Origin: an uncultured Gellertiella sp.
GTDB lineage: Bacteria > Pseudomonadota > Alphaproteobacteria > Rhizobiales > Rhizobiaceae
Direction: 5' to 3'
Length of the DNA stretch: 64,000 bases
NCBI RefSeq assembly: GCF_963457605.1
Contig: NZ_OY735139.1
Span: 2,386,001 to 2,450,000 of the forward strand
The notes beneath the pieces are model-generated. The model was given only the letters and a program-made list of their open reading frames with translations, searched no databases and was not told the origin of the DNA. How positions within the stretch are numbered: the stretch's first letter is position 1; each line of letters starts with the position of its first letter. Of this stretch, positions 8,861-19,632 are shown in pieces. Made by a program: the position numbers and the translations under genes.

Positions 8861-9693
8861 TGAGCCCGACAGTTCTGCTGGGACGTATCGGCTTCTATTT
8901 CGCCGTGGTGCTGATCGTCGTCATCTCGGTCTTCCCCTTCTATTATGCGATCCTGACCTCGTTCAAGACTGGTACGGCGATCTTCGAGGTCACCTACTGG
9001 CCGACCGGTTTCGACCTTGCCAATTACAACAAGGTACTGACCCAGGCGACCTTTCCGCGCAATCTGCTGAATTCGCTGTTTGTCGCCACCACCACCGTTG
9101 CGCTGTCGCTGTTTCTGGCGGTGACCGCCTCCTATGCGCTGGCGCGTGTCCGGTTTCGCGGACGCGGCCTGTTGCTGATCACCATACTGGCGGTCTCGAT
9201 GTTTCCGCAGATCGCGGTGCTTGCAGGCCTCTTCGAACTGGTGCGCTTCCTCGGCCTGTTCAACACGCCCTTTGCGCTCATCCTCTCCTACACGATCTTC
9301 ACGCTGCCCTTTACCGTCTGGCTGCTCACCACTTTCATGCGGGATCTGCCTGTCGAGATCGAGGAAGCGGCGATTGTCGATGGCGCAACGCCCTGGGTGA
9401 TCATCACCCAGGTCTTCATGCCGCTGCTCTGGCCAGCACTCGTCACCACCGGGCTCCTCGCCTTCATCGGTGCGTGGAACGAATATCTCTTCGCGCTGAC
9501 CTTCACCTCGTCGGAAACGACGCGGACCGTGCCGGTTGCCATTGCGCTGCTCAGCGGGGCCTCGGACAAGGAAATTCCCTGGGGACCGATCATGGCCGCC
9601 TCCGTCATCGTGACGGTGCCGCTGGTCGTGCTGGTTCTGGTCTTCCAACGAAAAATTGTGGCTGGCCTGACGGCTGGCGGCGTCAAGGGCTGA
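8860..9693 (+). CDS. thuG: Trehalose ABC transporter permease, second subunit
   Basis: A 277-residue MalG-type permease. Its EAA loop reads [22 protein letters not shown] near residues 168-190, and the first transmembrane segment is at about 11-33. The ATG overlaps the thuF TGA by one base. It forms the membrane channel with ThuF, driven by two ThuK subunits. The next gene starts 10 bp after its stop. Confidence 0.9.
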   Translation: MSPTVLLGRIGFYFAVVLIVVISVFPFYYAILTSFKTGTAIFEVTYWPTGFDLANYNKVLTQATFPRNLLNSLFVATTTVALSLFLAVTASYALARVRFRGRGLLLITILAVSMFPQIAVLAGLFELVRFLGLFNTPFALILSYTIFTLPFTVWLLTTFMRDLPVEIEEAAIVDGATPWVIITQVFMPLLWPALVTTGLLAFIGAWNEYLFALTFTSSETTRTVPVAIALLSGASDKEIPWGPIMAASVIVTVPLVVLVLVFQRKIVAGLTAGGVKG

Positions 9694-9703
9694 GGGGCTC
9701 ACC

Positions 9704-10708
<1,005 letters not shown>

Positions 10709-10785
10709 CTGGCTCCCACAACACGTCACCCCCGGCGGGGTGCTCCCAGGCCAATCCCGCCCAAAAACCCTGAAGGAGAATGCCC

Positions 10786-11571
10786 ATGGTCGTCAGAACG
10801 GTCGTATGGGGAGAGAATGTCCACGAGCAGAAAAGTGCGGTGGTGCGCAGCATCTATCCCGACGGCATGCACACTTGCATTGCCGGGGCGCTTGCCGCAG
10901 ACAGCACCATCGAGGTCACGACCGCCACGCTGCAGGAGCCCGAACATGGCCTGAGCGCCGAACGCCTGGCCCGGACGGATGTGCTGATCTGGTGGGGCCA
11001 CGCGGCGCACGGGGACGTTTCCGATGCGGTGGTGGAACGGGTCTGCGACGCCGTCTGGGGCGGCATGGGCCTGATTTTCCTGCACTCCGCGCATTTTTCC
11101 AAGCCATTCAAGCGGCTGATGGGCGCGCCCTGCAATCTTACCTGGCGCGAGGCCGGCGAACGCGAACGCCTCTGGGTGACCTCCCGTCACCATCCCATCA
11201 CCCGTGGCCTGCCCGACAGTTTCGAACTGGAAAACGAGGAAATGTATGGCGAACCCTTCGGCGTGCCCGAGCCGCTCGAAACGGTGTTTGTCAGCTGGTT
11301 CCAGGGCGGCGAAGTGTTCCGCTCCGGCCTGACCTATCGCCGCGGGGCCGGAAACGTCTTCTATTTCCGCCCGGGCCACGAAACCTATCCGACCTATCAC
11401 GACAGGAATGTCCAGCGGGTGATCTCCAACGCCGTTCACTGGGCCCATAACCCCGAACCGCGGCTGGCCGACCCGAATGCGGCACCCAACGTGCCGGTCG
11501 ACAAGGCACCGGAAAAGATCGAGGAACGCGGACCAAAACTGCATCAGGCGGGCGAACAGGGCCTGCGGTAG
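10786..11571 (+). CDS. thuA: ThuA-like trehalose utilisation protein
   Basis: A 261-residue ThuA-like protein with a class I glutamine-amidotransferase-like fold. Visible features are [10 protein letters not shown] at the N terminus, [12 protein letters not shown] near residue 66, [16 protein letters not shown] and [14 protein letters not shown]. In Sinorhizobium ThuA acts with ThuB to oxidise trehalose to 3-keto-trehalose on the way to degradation. AAGGAG is 7 bases before the second of two in-frame ATGs (10780, 10786), so 10786 was chosen. It sits between thuK and thuB in the expected order. Confidence 0.88.
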   Translation: MVVRTVVWGENVHEQKSAVVRSIYPDGMHTCIAGALAADSTIEVTTATLQEPEHGLSAERLARTDVLIWWGHAAHGDVSDAVVERVCDAVWGGMGLIFLHSAHFSKPFKRLMGAPCNLTWREAGERERLWVTSRHHPITRGLPDSFELENEEMYGEPFGVPEPLETVFVSWFQGGEVFRSGLTYRRGAGNVFYFRPGHETYPTYHDRNVQRVISNAVHWAHNPEPRLADPNAAPNVPVDKAPEKIEERGPKLHQAGEQGLR

Positions 11572-11622
11572 AACCAGGGTCGGGTCGGTGGATCACCGGC
11601 AGACCGCGCAAAGGAGCGCAGC

Positions 11623-12678
11623 ATGACCACCCATATCCGCAAGGAAGAGAATTCCAGAGTCCGCGTGCTGGTCGTCGGCACGGGCGGCATGGCGCGGGTC
11701 CATGTCGAGGCCTATCAGGCCATGGACGGGGTGGAGGTCGTGGGTGGTGTTGACCCGCGCGAGGGCCCCCGGACCGAATTTCTCGCCCGCCATGCCATCC
11801 CCCATGGCTTTTCCACCGTCGAGGAGGCGCTGGCCTGGGGGGAATTCGACGCCGTTTCCAACGTGACGCCGGATCAGGTCCACTATGCCACCACCTTGCC
11901 CTTGCTGGCGGCGGGCAAGCATGTGCTCTGCGAAAAGCCGCTGGCAACCAGCCATGGTCAGGCGCAGGAGATGGCTGATCTGGCGAAGGCGGCAGGCGTC
12001 ATCAACATGGTCAATCTCACCTATCGCAACGTCCCCGCCCTGCAAAAAGCGGCGCAGTTGGTGGCAAATGGAGAGATCGGCACGATCCGCCATTTCGAGG
12101 CTTCCTATCTCCAGAGCTGGCTGACCCAGCCCGCCTGGGGTGACTGGCACACGGAAAGCCAGTGGCTGTGGCGGCTGTCGAAGGCGCACGGGTCCAAGGG
12201 CGTTCTCGGCGATGTCGGCATCCACATCATCGATTTCGCCACCTTCATCATTGGCAGCGGTGTCCGCGATCTCTCCAGCCGGCTGGTGACCTTTGACAAG
12301 GCGCCCGGCGGGGTGATCGGCGACTACCGGCTCGATGCCAATGACAGTTTCGTCATGCATCTTGCTCTTGACAATGGCTCGGTCGGCACGATCAGTGCCA
12401 CGCGCTTTGCCTCCGGCCACTTGAACGACCTCCGGCTGCGGCTGTTCGGCGACAAAGGCGGGCTGGACGTGTCGTTTGAAAACCAGATCAGCCGGTTGCG
12501 GGCCTGCCTGGAACCGAACCTGATGACGGCGACCTGGGAAGATATCCCGACCGATGCGGTAGCCACCGTCTATCAGCGCTTCATCGGCGCGATCCGTGGC
12601 GAAAATCCCGCCGAGCCGGATTTCCAGCGGGGTGCAGACCTGCAAAGGGTTCTCGATCAGGCGGAGAGGTCGCAATAG
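11623..12678 (+). CDS. thuB: Gfo/Idh/MocA-family dehydrogenase ThuB
   Basis: A 351-residue NAD(P)-dependent oxidoreductase. The N-terminal Rossmann motif is VLVVGTGGMARVH (residues 15-27), EKPLA (about 105-109) is the conserved lysine motif of the Gfo/Idh/MocA family, and GDVGIHIID with its His near 205 lies in the catalytic C-terminal domain. With ThuA it converts imported trehalose to its 3-keto derivative. Its TAG stop codon falls inside a tandem repeat that resembles an IS630 end (12676-12695). Confidence 0.88.
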   Translation: MTTHIRKEENSRVRVLVVGTGGMARVHVEAYQAMDGVEVVGGVDPREGPRTEFLARHAIPHGFSTVEEALAWGEFDAVSNVTPDQVHYATTLPLLAAGKHVLCEKPLATSHGQAQEMADLAKAAGVINMVNLTYRNVPALQKAAQLVANGEIGTIRHFEASYLQSWLTQPAWGDWHTESQWLWRLSKAHGSKGVLGDVGIHIIDFATFIIGSGVRDLSSRLVTFDKAPGGVIGDYRLDANDSFVMHLALDNGSVGTISATRFASGHLNDLRLRLFGDKGGLDVSFENQISRLRACLEPNLMTATWEDIPTDAVATVYQRFIGAIRGENPAEPDFQRGADLQRVLDQAERSQ

Positions 12679-12695
12679 AGTCTGTAGAGTCTGTA
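12676..12695. repeat. Tandem TAGAGTCTG repeat at the thuB stop codon
   Basis: TAGAGTCTG occurs twice head to tail (12676-12684, 12685-12693), followed by TA. The first TAG is the thuB stop. The unit equals the outer end of the IS630 element found 650 bp downstream (TA + GAGTCTGTCAGT). It may be a footprint of past transposition. Confidence 0.5.
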
Positions 12696-12763
12696 TGGTT
12701 GAACGGGACCCCCTGAGCCTGCAGGACTTCGCGATTGCTGGCGGAGGGCGAAGCTGCTCTCCG

Positions 12764-13165
12764 TCAGGCCTCGCCGGAATACTGGCTGTCCGACACCGGC
12801 TCCAGCCAGTCGGCAGACCTGCCGTCTTCAGCCTCGTGAATGGCAATATGGGTCATGGCGGTGGTGGCGGTCGCGCCATGCCAGTGCTTTTCGCCTGCCG
12901 GAATCCACACCACGTCGCCCGCCGCAATCTGCTGCACCGCTCCGCCCCAGGTCTGCGTCCAGCCTGCGCCGGCGGTAACGACAAGCGTCTGGCCGAGCGG
13001 ATGGGTGTGCCAGGCGGTGCGGGCACCGGGCTCGAAGGTGACGCTGAAGATCTTGACCCTGCCGGGCGCTGCCGCCTCGTTCAGCGGGTCCTGGCGGACC
13101 TGTCCGGTAAAATAGGCCGAAGACACCGCAACGGATGGCTGCGAACCGCATTTCCTGATTTCCAT
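12764..13165 (-). CDS. Cupin-domain protein
   Basis: A 133-residue single-domain cupin. The metal-binding motif 1 is seen as GARTAWHTHPLGQTLVV (residues 47-63) with two His, and motif 2 as WIPAGEKHWHGAT (about 88-100) with further His, so a bound metal is likely. Such short cupins (carboxymuconolactone-decarboxylase-associated or mandelonitrile-lyase-like) catalyse diverse reactions, and none can be assigned here. It is convergent with thuB, with 85 bp between them. Confidence 0.8.
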   Translation of the reverse strand: MEIRKCGSQPSVAVSSAYFTGQVRQDPLNEAAAPGRVKIFSVTFEPGARTAWHTHPLGQTLVVTAGAGWTQTWGGAVQQIAAGDVVWIPAGEKHWHGATATTAMTHIAIHEAEDGRSADWLEPVSDSQYSGEA

Positions 13166-13345
13166 CTTGTGTCTCCCTGAAACAACAAGGGGAAGCTACC
13201 CCTCCCGGCGCGCGAATGCCAGGCTTTTGACCCGATGTCGGCGCCTCAAGGCCTTGCACCGACCATCCTCCTGCACGTTTCCCGTATTATTCCTTCAAGG
13301 GGCAGTCGGCGCCAGGCGCAAGCTTCGTGCAATTTCGGCACCCTA

Positions 13346-14394
13346 GAGTCTGTCAGTGACAAATTGAATCTGGAGGGATTCCAATTTTGTGTTTTTTCTG
13401 ATTCAAGCATCTTGCTGGAAGGGAGGCCAGCAAGGATGGTGAAGCCTCTTTCTCTTGATTTGCGGGCCCGGGTGGCGGATGCGTTGACGGGTGGCATGAC
13501 TGTTCGCGCGGCGGCGGAACGGTTTGGAATATCGGTCGCCTCGGCGGTTCGGATCGGTCAGCTTTCGCGCTCGGGCAAAGGGCTGCTGCCATCGAAAATT
13601 GGCGGCCATGTCAAGCCCATTCTGAGCGGTGACCTGGCAGAGAAGGTGCGCCAGCGGCTGGCCGCAAAGTCTGACTGGACGGTCAGAGCCCTTGCCGCCG
13701 ATCTTCAGTCGTTTGGCATCCATGTATCACACGATACGGTGTGGCGGTTCCTGCGCAGCCAGGGAAATACCTTTAAAAAAAACGCTGGTAGCCAGTGAGC
13801 AGGACAGGCCGAAAGTGGCAAGGTTCAGAGCGCGTTGGAAGGCCCATCAGCACCGGATTGATCCGGAACGGCTTGTTTTCATTGATGAGACCTGGGTCAA
13901 GACCAACATGACGCGGACCTGCGGCTGGTGCCCGCGCGGTCAGCCCCTGATCGCGAAGGTGCCGCATGGCCACTGGAAAACACTGACCTTTTTGGCCGGG
14001 CTGCGGCGCAACGGCATCGTTGCGCCTTTCGTGCTCGACGGCCCCATCAACAGTATCGCCTTTACAGCATGGGTTCAGCAATGTCTTGTCCCCGTGCTGA
14101 AAGCCGGTGACATTGTCGTCCTCGACAACCTGGGCAGCCACAAATGCAAGGCCGCCAGCGAGGCGGTGCGGGCACAAGGGGCTCGCATGTTCTTTCTGCC
14201 GCCCTATTCACCAGACCTCAATCCAATCGAAATGATGTTCTCAAAGCTGAAAACGCTCGTCCGCAAAGCCGAGGAGCGAACCATTGAAACGACTTGGCGT
14301 CGCATCGGAGAACTCCTCAAAGAATTTACCCCTGAAGAATGCTCGCGATACATCACGCATGCAGGATATGCTTCTATCTAAAACTGACAGACTC
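13346..14394 (+). mobile_element. Complete IS630-family insertion sequence
   Basis: The 1049 bp element is bounded by 12 bp perfect inverted repeats, GAGTCTGTCAGT (13346-13357) and ACTGACAGACTC (14383-14394). It is flanked on both sides by TA (13344-13345, 14395-14396), the target duplication typical of IS630/Tc1-mariner elements. It carries a DDE transposase in two overlapping frames. It is inserted between the cupin gene and a small gene at 14444, probably in the latter's promoter region. Confidence 0.9.
13436..14381 (+). CDS. IS630-family transposase, two frames joined by frameshift
   Basis: Frame A (13436-13798) holds the DNA-binding helix-turn-helix part (SLDLRARVADALTGGMTVRA). Frame B, open to 14381, holds the catalytic part with the DDE triad: Asp in FIDETW, Asp in IVVLDNLGSHK and Glu in YSPDLNPIEMMF. 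The frames join at an A8 run (13775-13782) within TTTAAAAAAAACG. Moving from A to B needs a +1 (or -2) shift, by ribosomal slippage or by transcriptional slippage on the A run, as is common in this family. Both halves and both ends are intact, so the element may be active. Confidence 0.85.
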
Positions 14395-14443
14395 TAGTCT
14401 GGAACCGCAGCCGACATGACGACGGCATCGAAAGGACCATGAC

Positions 14444-14605
14444 ATGTCTAACCAGGCAGACCATTTCTTTGAACAGCAGGATATCGCGACCCGGATCGCG
14501 CTTGCTGAAATGACCGGCGACGAACTGACGGAAATTGCGGTCGAAGCCCTCTACCGGGCATTTGAACTGCTCCGCGACGAGATTGCGACCGACACGCTGC
14601 ATTGA
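14444..14605 (+). CDS. Small protein of unknown function, 53 residues
   Basis: A 53-codon frame starting MSNQADHFFEQQDIATRIAL, acidic and predicted helical throughout, with no membrane segment or motif I recognise. AAAGGA precedes the ATG at good spacing. It ends 11 bp before the convergent gene at 14617. The IS630 element lies just upstream and may have separated it from its promoter. Function unknown. Confidence 0.55.
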   Translation: MSNQADHFFEQQDIATRIALAEMTGDELTEIAVEALYRAFELLRDEIATDTLH

Positions 14606-14616
14606 ACAGGGTGGTG

Positions 14617-14967
14617 TCAGGGCAATGCCAGTCCGGCATGGTCCCGCAGCCAGTTTTCCAGCGCGGCAATCACCACCAGCCGCAGGCTCGCCCGCCGCGC
14701 CATCGCCCGCAGCAGGCAGGGGTCCCGCCGGTCGAAGCCCAGCTCCGCCATCACCTCGGCAATCCCGATTCTCCTGATGGCGAGGATCTGTTCGATCCGG
14801 GCAATCACCTCCGGTGTCAGATAGCGCCCGGTGGCAATCGGTGCCGGGGTCGGCTGTGGACCGTCCAGCCCGAGCCAGCCGATAAACTGCCGGCGCTCGT
14901 CGATGCTCGCCTTTCCCCAGGAATGCATGAGCTTTTCAAGCCGGGTCCGTTCGCGTTTCTTCGCCAT
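14617..14967 (-). CDS. Hypothetical protein, 116 residues
   Basis: The protein starts at MAKKRERTRLEKLMHSWGKA and is basic at the N terminus, with a central stretch LTPEVIARIEQILAIRRIGIAEV and a C-terminal ARRASLRLVVIAALENWLRDH helix. I recognise no family. The open frame continues 29 codons upstream, but the ATG at 14967 is where charged, gene-like composition begins. It is divergent from recQ, separated by about 140 bp. Confidence 0.6.
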   Translation of the reverse strand: MAKKRERTRLEKLMHSWGKASIDERRQFIGWLGLDGPQPTPAPIATGRYLTPEVIARIEQILAIRRIGIAEVMAELGFDRRDPCLLRAMARRASLRLVVIAALENWLRDHAGLALP

Positions 14968-15106
14968 GGCTAATGTTTCCGGCTGCGGGTCTGCCCGGGT
15001 GCTAGATGTGTTTGCGGGTTCGGTCAATGCGGTCTCCAACGGTTGGGGTCGCATGGGCGGCTAAAACTGTGGCATAGAGGCGGGACCACCTGCCGAAAGC
15101 GATTCC

Positions 15107-16984
15107 ATGCCGCACGCCCCAAGCCACACCGATGCGCTGTTTGCCCGCAATGGAGAACCTTCCCCGCCCGGCGGAAGCGGGATGCCGCTCGATATCCTGA
15201 AACGGGTCTATGGCTATCCGGCCTTTCGCGGCAAGCAACAGGCCGTCATCGAACGGGTGACTGCTGGAGGCGATGCGGTCGTGCTCTTCCCGACCGGGGC
15301 GGGGAAATCCCTGTGCTTCCAGATCCCGGCGCTTTGCCGCAGCGGCCTCGGCATCGTCGTGTCACCGCTGATTGCGCTGATGCGCGACCAGGTGGAAGCG
15401 CTGAAGCAACTCGGCGTCCGGGCGGCAGCGCTGAATTCATCCCTGAGCCAGGAGGAATTCGTCGCGGTCCGAAGGGCAATTGCCGATCAAAGCCTGGACC
15501 TGCTCTATGTCACCCCGGAGCGCATCCTGACGCCGGGTTTTCGCGAACTGATCGGCAGGGCCGAAATCGCGCTGTTTGCCATCGACGAGGCCCATTGCGT
15601 CTCGCAATGGGGGCATGACTTCCGTCCGGAATACCGCGAACTCGGCCAGCTCGGCGCGCTTTATCCCGGGGTGCCGCGCATCGCCCTGACCGCCACCGCC
15701 GATCCCCATACCCGCGACGACATCATCGAGAGGCTGGGGCTGCAGGCGGCAGAGGTCTTCACCACCTCCTTCGACCGGCCCAACATTGCCTATGAGATCG
15801 TCGAGCGCGACCAGCCGCGCCAGCAGTTGCTGCGGTTTCTCACCCGCCATCAAGGTTCGAGCGGCATCGTCTATTGCCTGTCGCGTGCCAAGGTCGAGGA
15901 GACTGCGGAATGGCTGAACGCGCAAGGGGTGCGGGCGCTGGCCTATCACGCCGGCATGGACCGTGCGCTGCGCGATGCCAATCAGGACGCCTTCCTCAAG
16001 GAGGAAGATCTCTGCCTTGTTGCCACCGTCGCCTTCGGCATGGGCATCGACAAGCCGAATGTGCGCTATGTAGCCCATCTCGATCTGCCGGGCTCGGTCG
16101 AGGCCTATTATCAGGAAACCGGTCGGGCCGGGCGTGATGGCCTGCCCTCCGATGTCTGGATGGCCTATGGCATGGCCGATGTGATCCAGCGCGGACGGAT
16201 GATCGACGGCGGCACCTCCGGCGATGACATCAAGCGGGTGGAACGGGCCAAGCTCAATGCGCTGCTGGCGATCTGCGAAACGCCCGGCTGCCGCAGGCAG
16301 GCGATCCTCGCCCATTTCGGCGAGGCGCATCCGGGCATTTGCGGCAATTGCGATACATGCCTGAAGCCGGTCGACACCTGGGACGGCACGGAAGCCGCGA
16401 TCAAGGCTTTGGCGGCAATCTACCGGACCGGCGAACGTTTCGGCACCGGCCACCTGGTCGATGTGCTGCTCGGGCAGGAAAATGACAAGACCCTGCGTTT
16501 CGGCCATACGGAGATGCCGGTGTTCGGGGCGGGCAAGGATCTCGCAGCCAAGACGTGGCAATCGGTCTATCGCCAGCTTCTGGCCGCGGGCCTGGTCCGC
16601 GTCGACCACGAGGCGTTTGGTGCCCTGAAACTCGAGCCCGAGGCACGGGCCGTCTTCAGGCGCGAGCGGGAGGTCCGTTTCCGCAAGGACCGGCCCACGT
16701 CGGCAAAAGCGTCACGCACCGGCTCTCCAGGTCCGAAAAAGGCCAACGCGGCGCTTGAAGGGGCTGATCTCGACCTGTTCCTGGCGCTGCGGGCAAGGCG
16801 GCTCGCCATCGCCAAATCGCTCTCCGTCCCGCCCTATGTGGTCTTCCCCGACACGACCCTCATCGCCTTTGCCACCGACCGCCCGAAAACCCGCGACGCC
16901 CTCCTCGCCATCTCCGGCGTCGGCCAGTCGAAGCTGGAGCGCTATGGCGACGATTTCCTGGAGGTTATCCGGGCGCAGGGATGA
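15107..16984 (+). CDS. recQ: ATP-dependent DNA helicase RecQ
   Basis: A 625-residue RecQ helicase acting in recombination and replication repair. The helicase core shows the Q-motif region [10 protein letters not shown], Walker [20 protein letters not shown] box [19 protein letters not shown], motif [19 protein letters not shown] and motif [16 protein letters not shown] zinc-binding RQC segment has four Cys ([10 protein letters not shown] and CGNCDTCL). An HRDC-like C terminus follows ([29 protein letters not shown]). An alternative start is the ATG at 15182, nearer to where similarity begins. Length fits the family. Confidence 0.92.
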   Translation: MPHAPSHTDALFARNGEPSPPGGSGMPLDILKRVYGYPAFRGKQQAVIERVTAGGDAVVLFPTGAGKSLCFQIPALCRSGLGIVVSPLIALMRDQVEALKQLGVRAAALNSSLSQEEFVAVRRAIADQSLDLLYVTPERILTPGFRELIGRAEIALFAIDEAHCVSQWGHDFRPEYRELGQLGALYPGVPRIALTATADPHTRDDIIERLGLQAAEVFTTSFDRPNIAYEIVERDQPRQQLLRFLTRHQGSSGIVYCLSRAKVEETAEWLNAQGVRALAYHAGMDRALRDANQDAFLKEEDLCLVATVAFGMGIDKPNVRYVAHLDLPGSVEAYYQETGRAGRDGLPSDVWMAYGMADVIQRGRMIDGGTSGDDIKRVERAKLNALLAICETPGCRRQAILAHFGEAHPGICGNCDTCLKPVDTWDGTEAAIKALAAIYRTGERFGTGHLVDVLLGQENDKTLRFGHTEMPVFGAGKDLAAKTWQSVYRQLLAAGLVRVDHEAFGALKLEPEARAVFRREREVRFRKDRPTSAKASRTGSPGPKKANAALEGADLDLFLALRARRLAIAKSLSVPPYVVFPDTTLIAFATDRPKTRDALLAISGVGQSKLERYGDDFLEVIRAQG

Positions 16985-17051
16985 GGGGGGCAGCCGATGC
17001 GAAGCTCCGCATCACGGAAAGGTACCCATGCAAGCTGCTGGAAAAAATGAA

Positions 17052-17067
17052 AATGGCGGACAGGGAG
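17052..17067. repeat. Island left attachment site
   Basis: AATGGCGGACAGGGAG, identical to the 3' end of the tRNA-Ser(GGA) gene at 21810-21825 (read as its complement). It is a 3'-terminal tRNA fragment displaced by integration and marks the left junction of the island, 68 bp after the recQ stop. Confidence 0.85.
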
Positions 17068-17187
17068 ACCGCCAAACCTATGTTCGGTCGCGTCTGCTGG
17101 CGTTCTAAAAAATCAAAGGTAATCAAAGAACTGATGGTCTTTCCAACTGTTAATGTCCACTAAAGTCCGCTACTATCCGGCAAATGG

Positions 17188-17207
17188 GTTAGGGATAAAG
17201 TTAGGGA
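17188..17207. promoter_or_regulatory. Left arm-type integrase repeats
   Basis: GTTAGGGA occurs at 17188-17195 and 17200-17207, 12 bp apart. The same pair with the same 12 bp spacing occurs near the right end (21737-21756). Paired repeats inside both junctions are typical of arm sites bound by the N-terminal domain of tyrosine integrases. The second repeat also supplies the GGGA ribosome site of the integrase gene, which could give autoregulation. Confidence 0.6.
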
Positions 17208-17213
17208 CATTCG

Positions 17214-18407
17214 ATGGCGCGGGCATTAAACAAGCTGACAGATGCAACTTGCAAAGCGGCTTCAATCGCGGGTCGCCTTGGCGACGGCGGCGGGCTTTAC
17301 CTGCATGTGAAGCCTTCCGGCTCGAAATCCTGGGCCTTCATCTGGAAACAGGAGGGAAACCGCTTCGAAATGGGGCTTGGTGCCTATCCAACGGTCAAGC
17401 TTGCCAAGGCTCGCGAACTGGCGACCTCGCACCGGCAGGCGATTTCCGAGGGCAGAAACCCCATTGCCGAAAAGCAGAAAACTGAAATCCCTTCCTTCCT
17501 CGATTGTGCCGATACCTTCCTGAAGTCGATGGAAGGGCAATGGCGCAATGAGAAGCACCGGGCGCAATGGCGCATGACGGTGACGGAATACACGAAAGCG
17601 ATGCATCATAAGTCGGTTGCCGAGATTGGCACCGATGATGTTTTGAAAGTGCTATCGCCGATGTGGCAAGAGAAGCCGGAAACCGCCTCTCGGCTTCGCG
17701 GACGGCTCGAGCGGATACTGGATTTCGCCAAGGTGCGCGGCTGGCGAACGGGAGAAAATCCGGCTTTATGGCGCGGCCATCTGAAATCCATTCTTCCTGC
17801 CCGGCAAAAGCTGACACGCGGCCACCACGCGGCCATGCCGTACTCTGCCGTTCCTGCGTTCATGCGGGAGCTTTCCAGTCGTGAGGCGATGGCAGCACGC
17901 GGGCTCGAGTTTCTCATTCTCACGGCTGCGCGGTCCGGCGAAGTGCTTGGCGCAACGTGGTCTGAAATCGATCTGGATAACGCGATATGGACGGTTCCTG
18001 CCAATCGGATGAAGGCAGGCAAAGAACATCGTGTGCCACTGACACCTCGCGCGCTTGCTATTGCCAAAGCGCTGCACGAAACCCGGTTTTCTGATTGGGT
18101 CTTTCCCGGTCAAAGGCTAAATCGGCCTCTTTCCGGCATGTCCTTTGACAAGCTCATGGAACGCGTTGGCGTTGATCAATATACCGTGCACGGCTTCCGC
18201 TCCGCTTTCCGCGACTGGGTTGGCGATGAAACCCATTTCCCGCGCGAGGTTGCTGAACAAGCCTTGGCGCATCGCGTCGGCGATGCCACCGAGCGCGCTT
18301 ACCGTCGGGCTGACGCGCTGGAAAAGAGACGTAAGCTAATGGAAGCTTGGGAGACATTTATTGGGGGATTAAGGCCGGGAAACGTAGTGAGGTTGGCTTC
18401 CAATTAG
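17214..18407 (+). CDS. Tyrosine-type site-specific integrase of the island
   Basis: A 397-residue phage/P4-type integrase. Residues 1-90 are the arm-binding DUF4102-like domain (GGGLYLHVKPSGSKSWAF, GLGAYPTVKLAKARE). The middle is the core-binding SAM-like domain. The catalytic domain shows Arg in LTAARSGEVLGATW, the Lys region NRMKAGKEHRVPL, HGFRSAFRDW (HxxR) and LAHRVGDATERAYRR carrying the final Tyr nucleophile. It integrates the island at the tRNA-Ser 3' end. Unusually, the gene lies at the junction far from the intact tRNA. Confidence 0.92.
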   Translation: MARALNKLTDATCKAASIAGRLGDGGGLYLHVKPSGSKSWAFIWKQEGNRFEMGLGAYPTVKLAKARELATSHRQAISEGRNPIAEKQKTEIPSFLDCADTFLKSMEGQWRNEKHRAQWRMTVTEYTKAMHHKSVAEIGTDDVLKVLSPMWQEKPETASRLRGRLERILDFAKVRGWRTGENPALWRGHLKSILPARQKLTRGHHAAMPYSAVPAFMRELSSREAMAARGLEFLILTAARSGEVLGATWSEIDLDNAIWTVPANRMKAGKEHRVPLTPRALAIAKALHETRFSDWVFPGQRLNRPLSGMSFDKLMERVGVDQYTVHGFRSAFRDWVGDETHFPREVAEQALAHRVGDATERAYRRADALEKRRKLMEAWETFIGGLRPGNVVRLASN

Positions 18408-18532
18408 ATTTCAGCATTTGAGGGCTCAGTCGAAATCAACTACGGTAGCCATAGGGATAGGACGGCCATCCGATAAGCCGGAATAGCACCCCCGGTTTCC
18501 CTGACTTTCCTCGCGGTGCCATCGGGTGCACG

Positions 18533-19315
18533 ATGCCGAACTTCGAACACGCAATCAGTTGGGCCTCGCATAGTGGCGACGTTGAATTTGAACTTTCAGC
18601 AACCGATTGGGAGGGCCTTGAAAGTGCGTACGAGCGAGTGATTAGTCATGAGCAAAGGGAAGAATTTCTCAACATCTGCCAAGTTTACTTGAATGCCCGG
18701 CATTCCGAATTAAACGCGGCGAAACCGAGTGAAATCCGAGAAATTGCTGAAAAAATTTATGGTTCGATTAAGCCGTTTATCAACTTCGCTCAAACCGGTT
18801 CAATTAGCGGCGGTAGCGTGGATCGAACGGATGCTCGTATGCTATTCACTAATCTGCTTGAGAGAGAGCTTTCACAGAGGCCTCTCAACATCACATGTGA
18901 GAACCCATGTGCCCGCACGGAAGATGGCGGTGACAATATGCCATCTCTTGAGATGGAGGCCACACTAACCACTTTTCTGCTTGGCATGGTTGCCAAGCGC
19001 TTGCAATCTTCATTTGATGCAATATTGGGCCAACAAGCGCTCTCGGCTCTTTCGCAGAATGGGTTCAGGAACGGCGATGCTATTTCTAATTTCCTTGCAG
19101 CAGCAAAGGAGTGGGCGACAAAGCACAGATTGCCCAAAGCGTCGCATAGTTCGAAAGCTCGAAAATGCGACAATGCGGGTGAGCTTGCACATTTCTTAAA
19201 GTTGGCCCTAGGCCAATTTCCTACTCCCTACAATTATAAACTTAACGCTACCGCAATAGCAGATCGGCTCAAAAAAGTGACGACTGCCCTAAACAGGCGA
19301 AATCGGGGTTCATAG
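18533..19315 (+). CDS. Island cargo protein of unknown function
   Basis: A 260-residue soluble, largely helical protein starting MPNFEHAISWASHSG, with no signal peptide or membrane segment. It contains two Cys (CENPCARTED) and a basic C-terminal tail. I recognise no domain. Base composition is clearly more AT-rich than the surrounding chromosome, indicating recent acquisition. It lies alone between the integrase and the small regulatory genes, the usual cargo slot (defence or accessory function) in such islands, but nothing in the sequence proves a role. Confidence 0.65.
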   Translation: MPNFEHAISWASHSGDVEFELSATDWEGLESAYERVISHEQREEFLNICQVYLNARHSELNAAKPSEIREIAEKIYGSIKPFINFAQTGSISGGSVDRTDARMLFTNLLERELSQRPLNITCENPCARTEDGGDNMPSLEMEATLTTFLLGMVAKRLQSSFDAILGQQALSALSQNGFRNGDAISNFLAAAKEWATKHRLPKASHSSKARKCDNAGELAHFLKLALGQFPTPYNYKLNATAIADRLKKVTTALNRRNRGS

Positions 19316-19383
19316 CCTCTGATGGCGGGGCTTGCATTTGCCCTCATTATTCTCGTTTCCGGATGTGATTGATAGACAGACCC

Positions 19384-19632
19384 ATGACGAACTCGCAAGG
19401 GTACGCGCCGGACGTTGAACTCTCCGGCTGGAATGACTTTATGCAAAAAGTCGCAGTCACCATTCCCGAAGCCACGGCAATGTCCGGCCTCGGTAGAACT
19501 TTCCTCTACAAGCTTTTCAATGAGGGCAAGCTCACGCCGCGCAAGGCGGGGAAGCGAACGCTCATCCTTGTGAGCGAGCTTGAGGCATATCTGAACAATC
19601 TCCCCAAGGGAGGTGCGTTCAATGCAGCTTGA
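19384..19632 (+). CDS. Helix-turn-helix excisionase/AlpA-type protein
   Basis: An 82-residue DNA-binding protein. VTIPEATAMSGLGRTFLYKLFNEGKLTPRKAGKRTLILVSELEAY is the MerR/excisionase-like winged helix that begins with a recognition helix and ends with the RTLI..SEL strand-helix of the HTH_17 family. In islands such proteins act as excision directionality factors or activators of the integrase. The start is uncertain: TTG at 19369, ATG at 19384 or ATG at 19441. The downstream gene overlaps its 3' end by 11 bp. Confidence 0.75.
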   Translation: MTNSQGYAPDVELSGWNDFMQKVAVTIPEATAMSGLGRTFLYKLFNEGKLTPRKAGKRTLILVSELEAYLNNLPKGGAFNAA

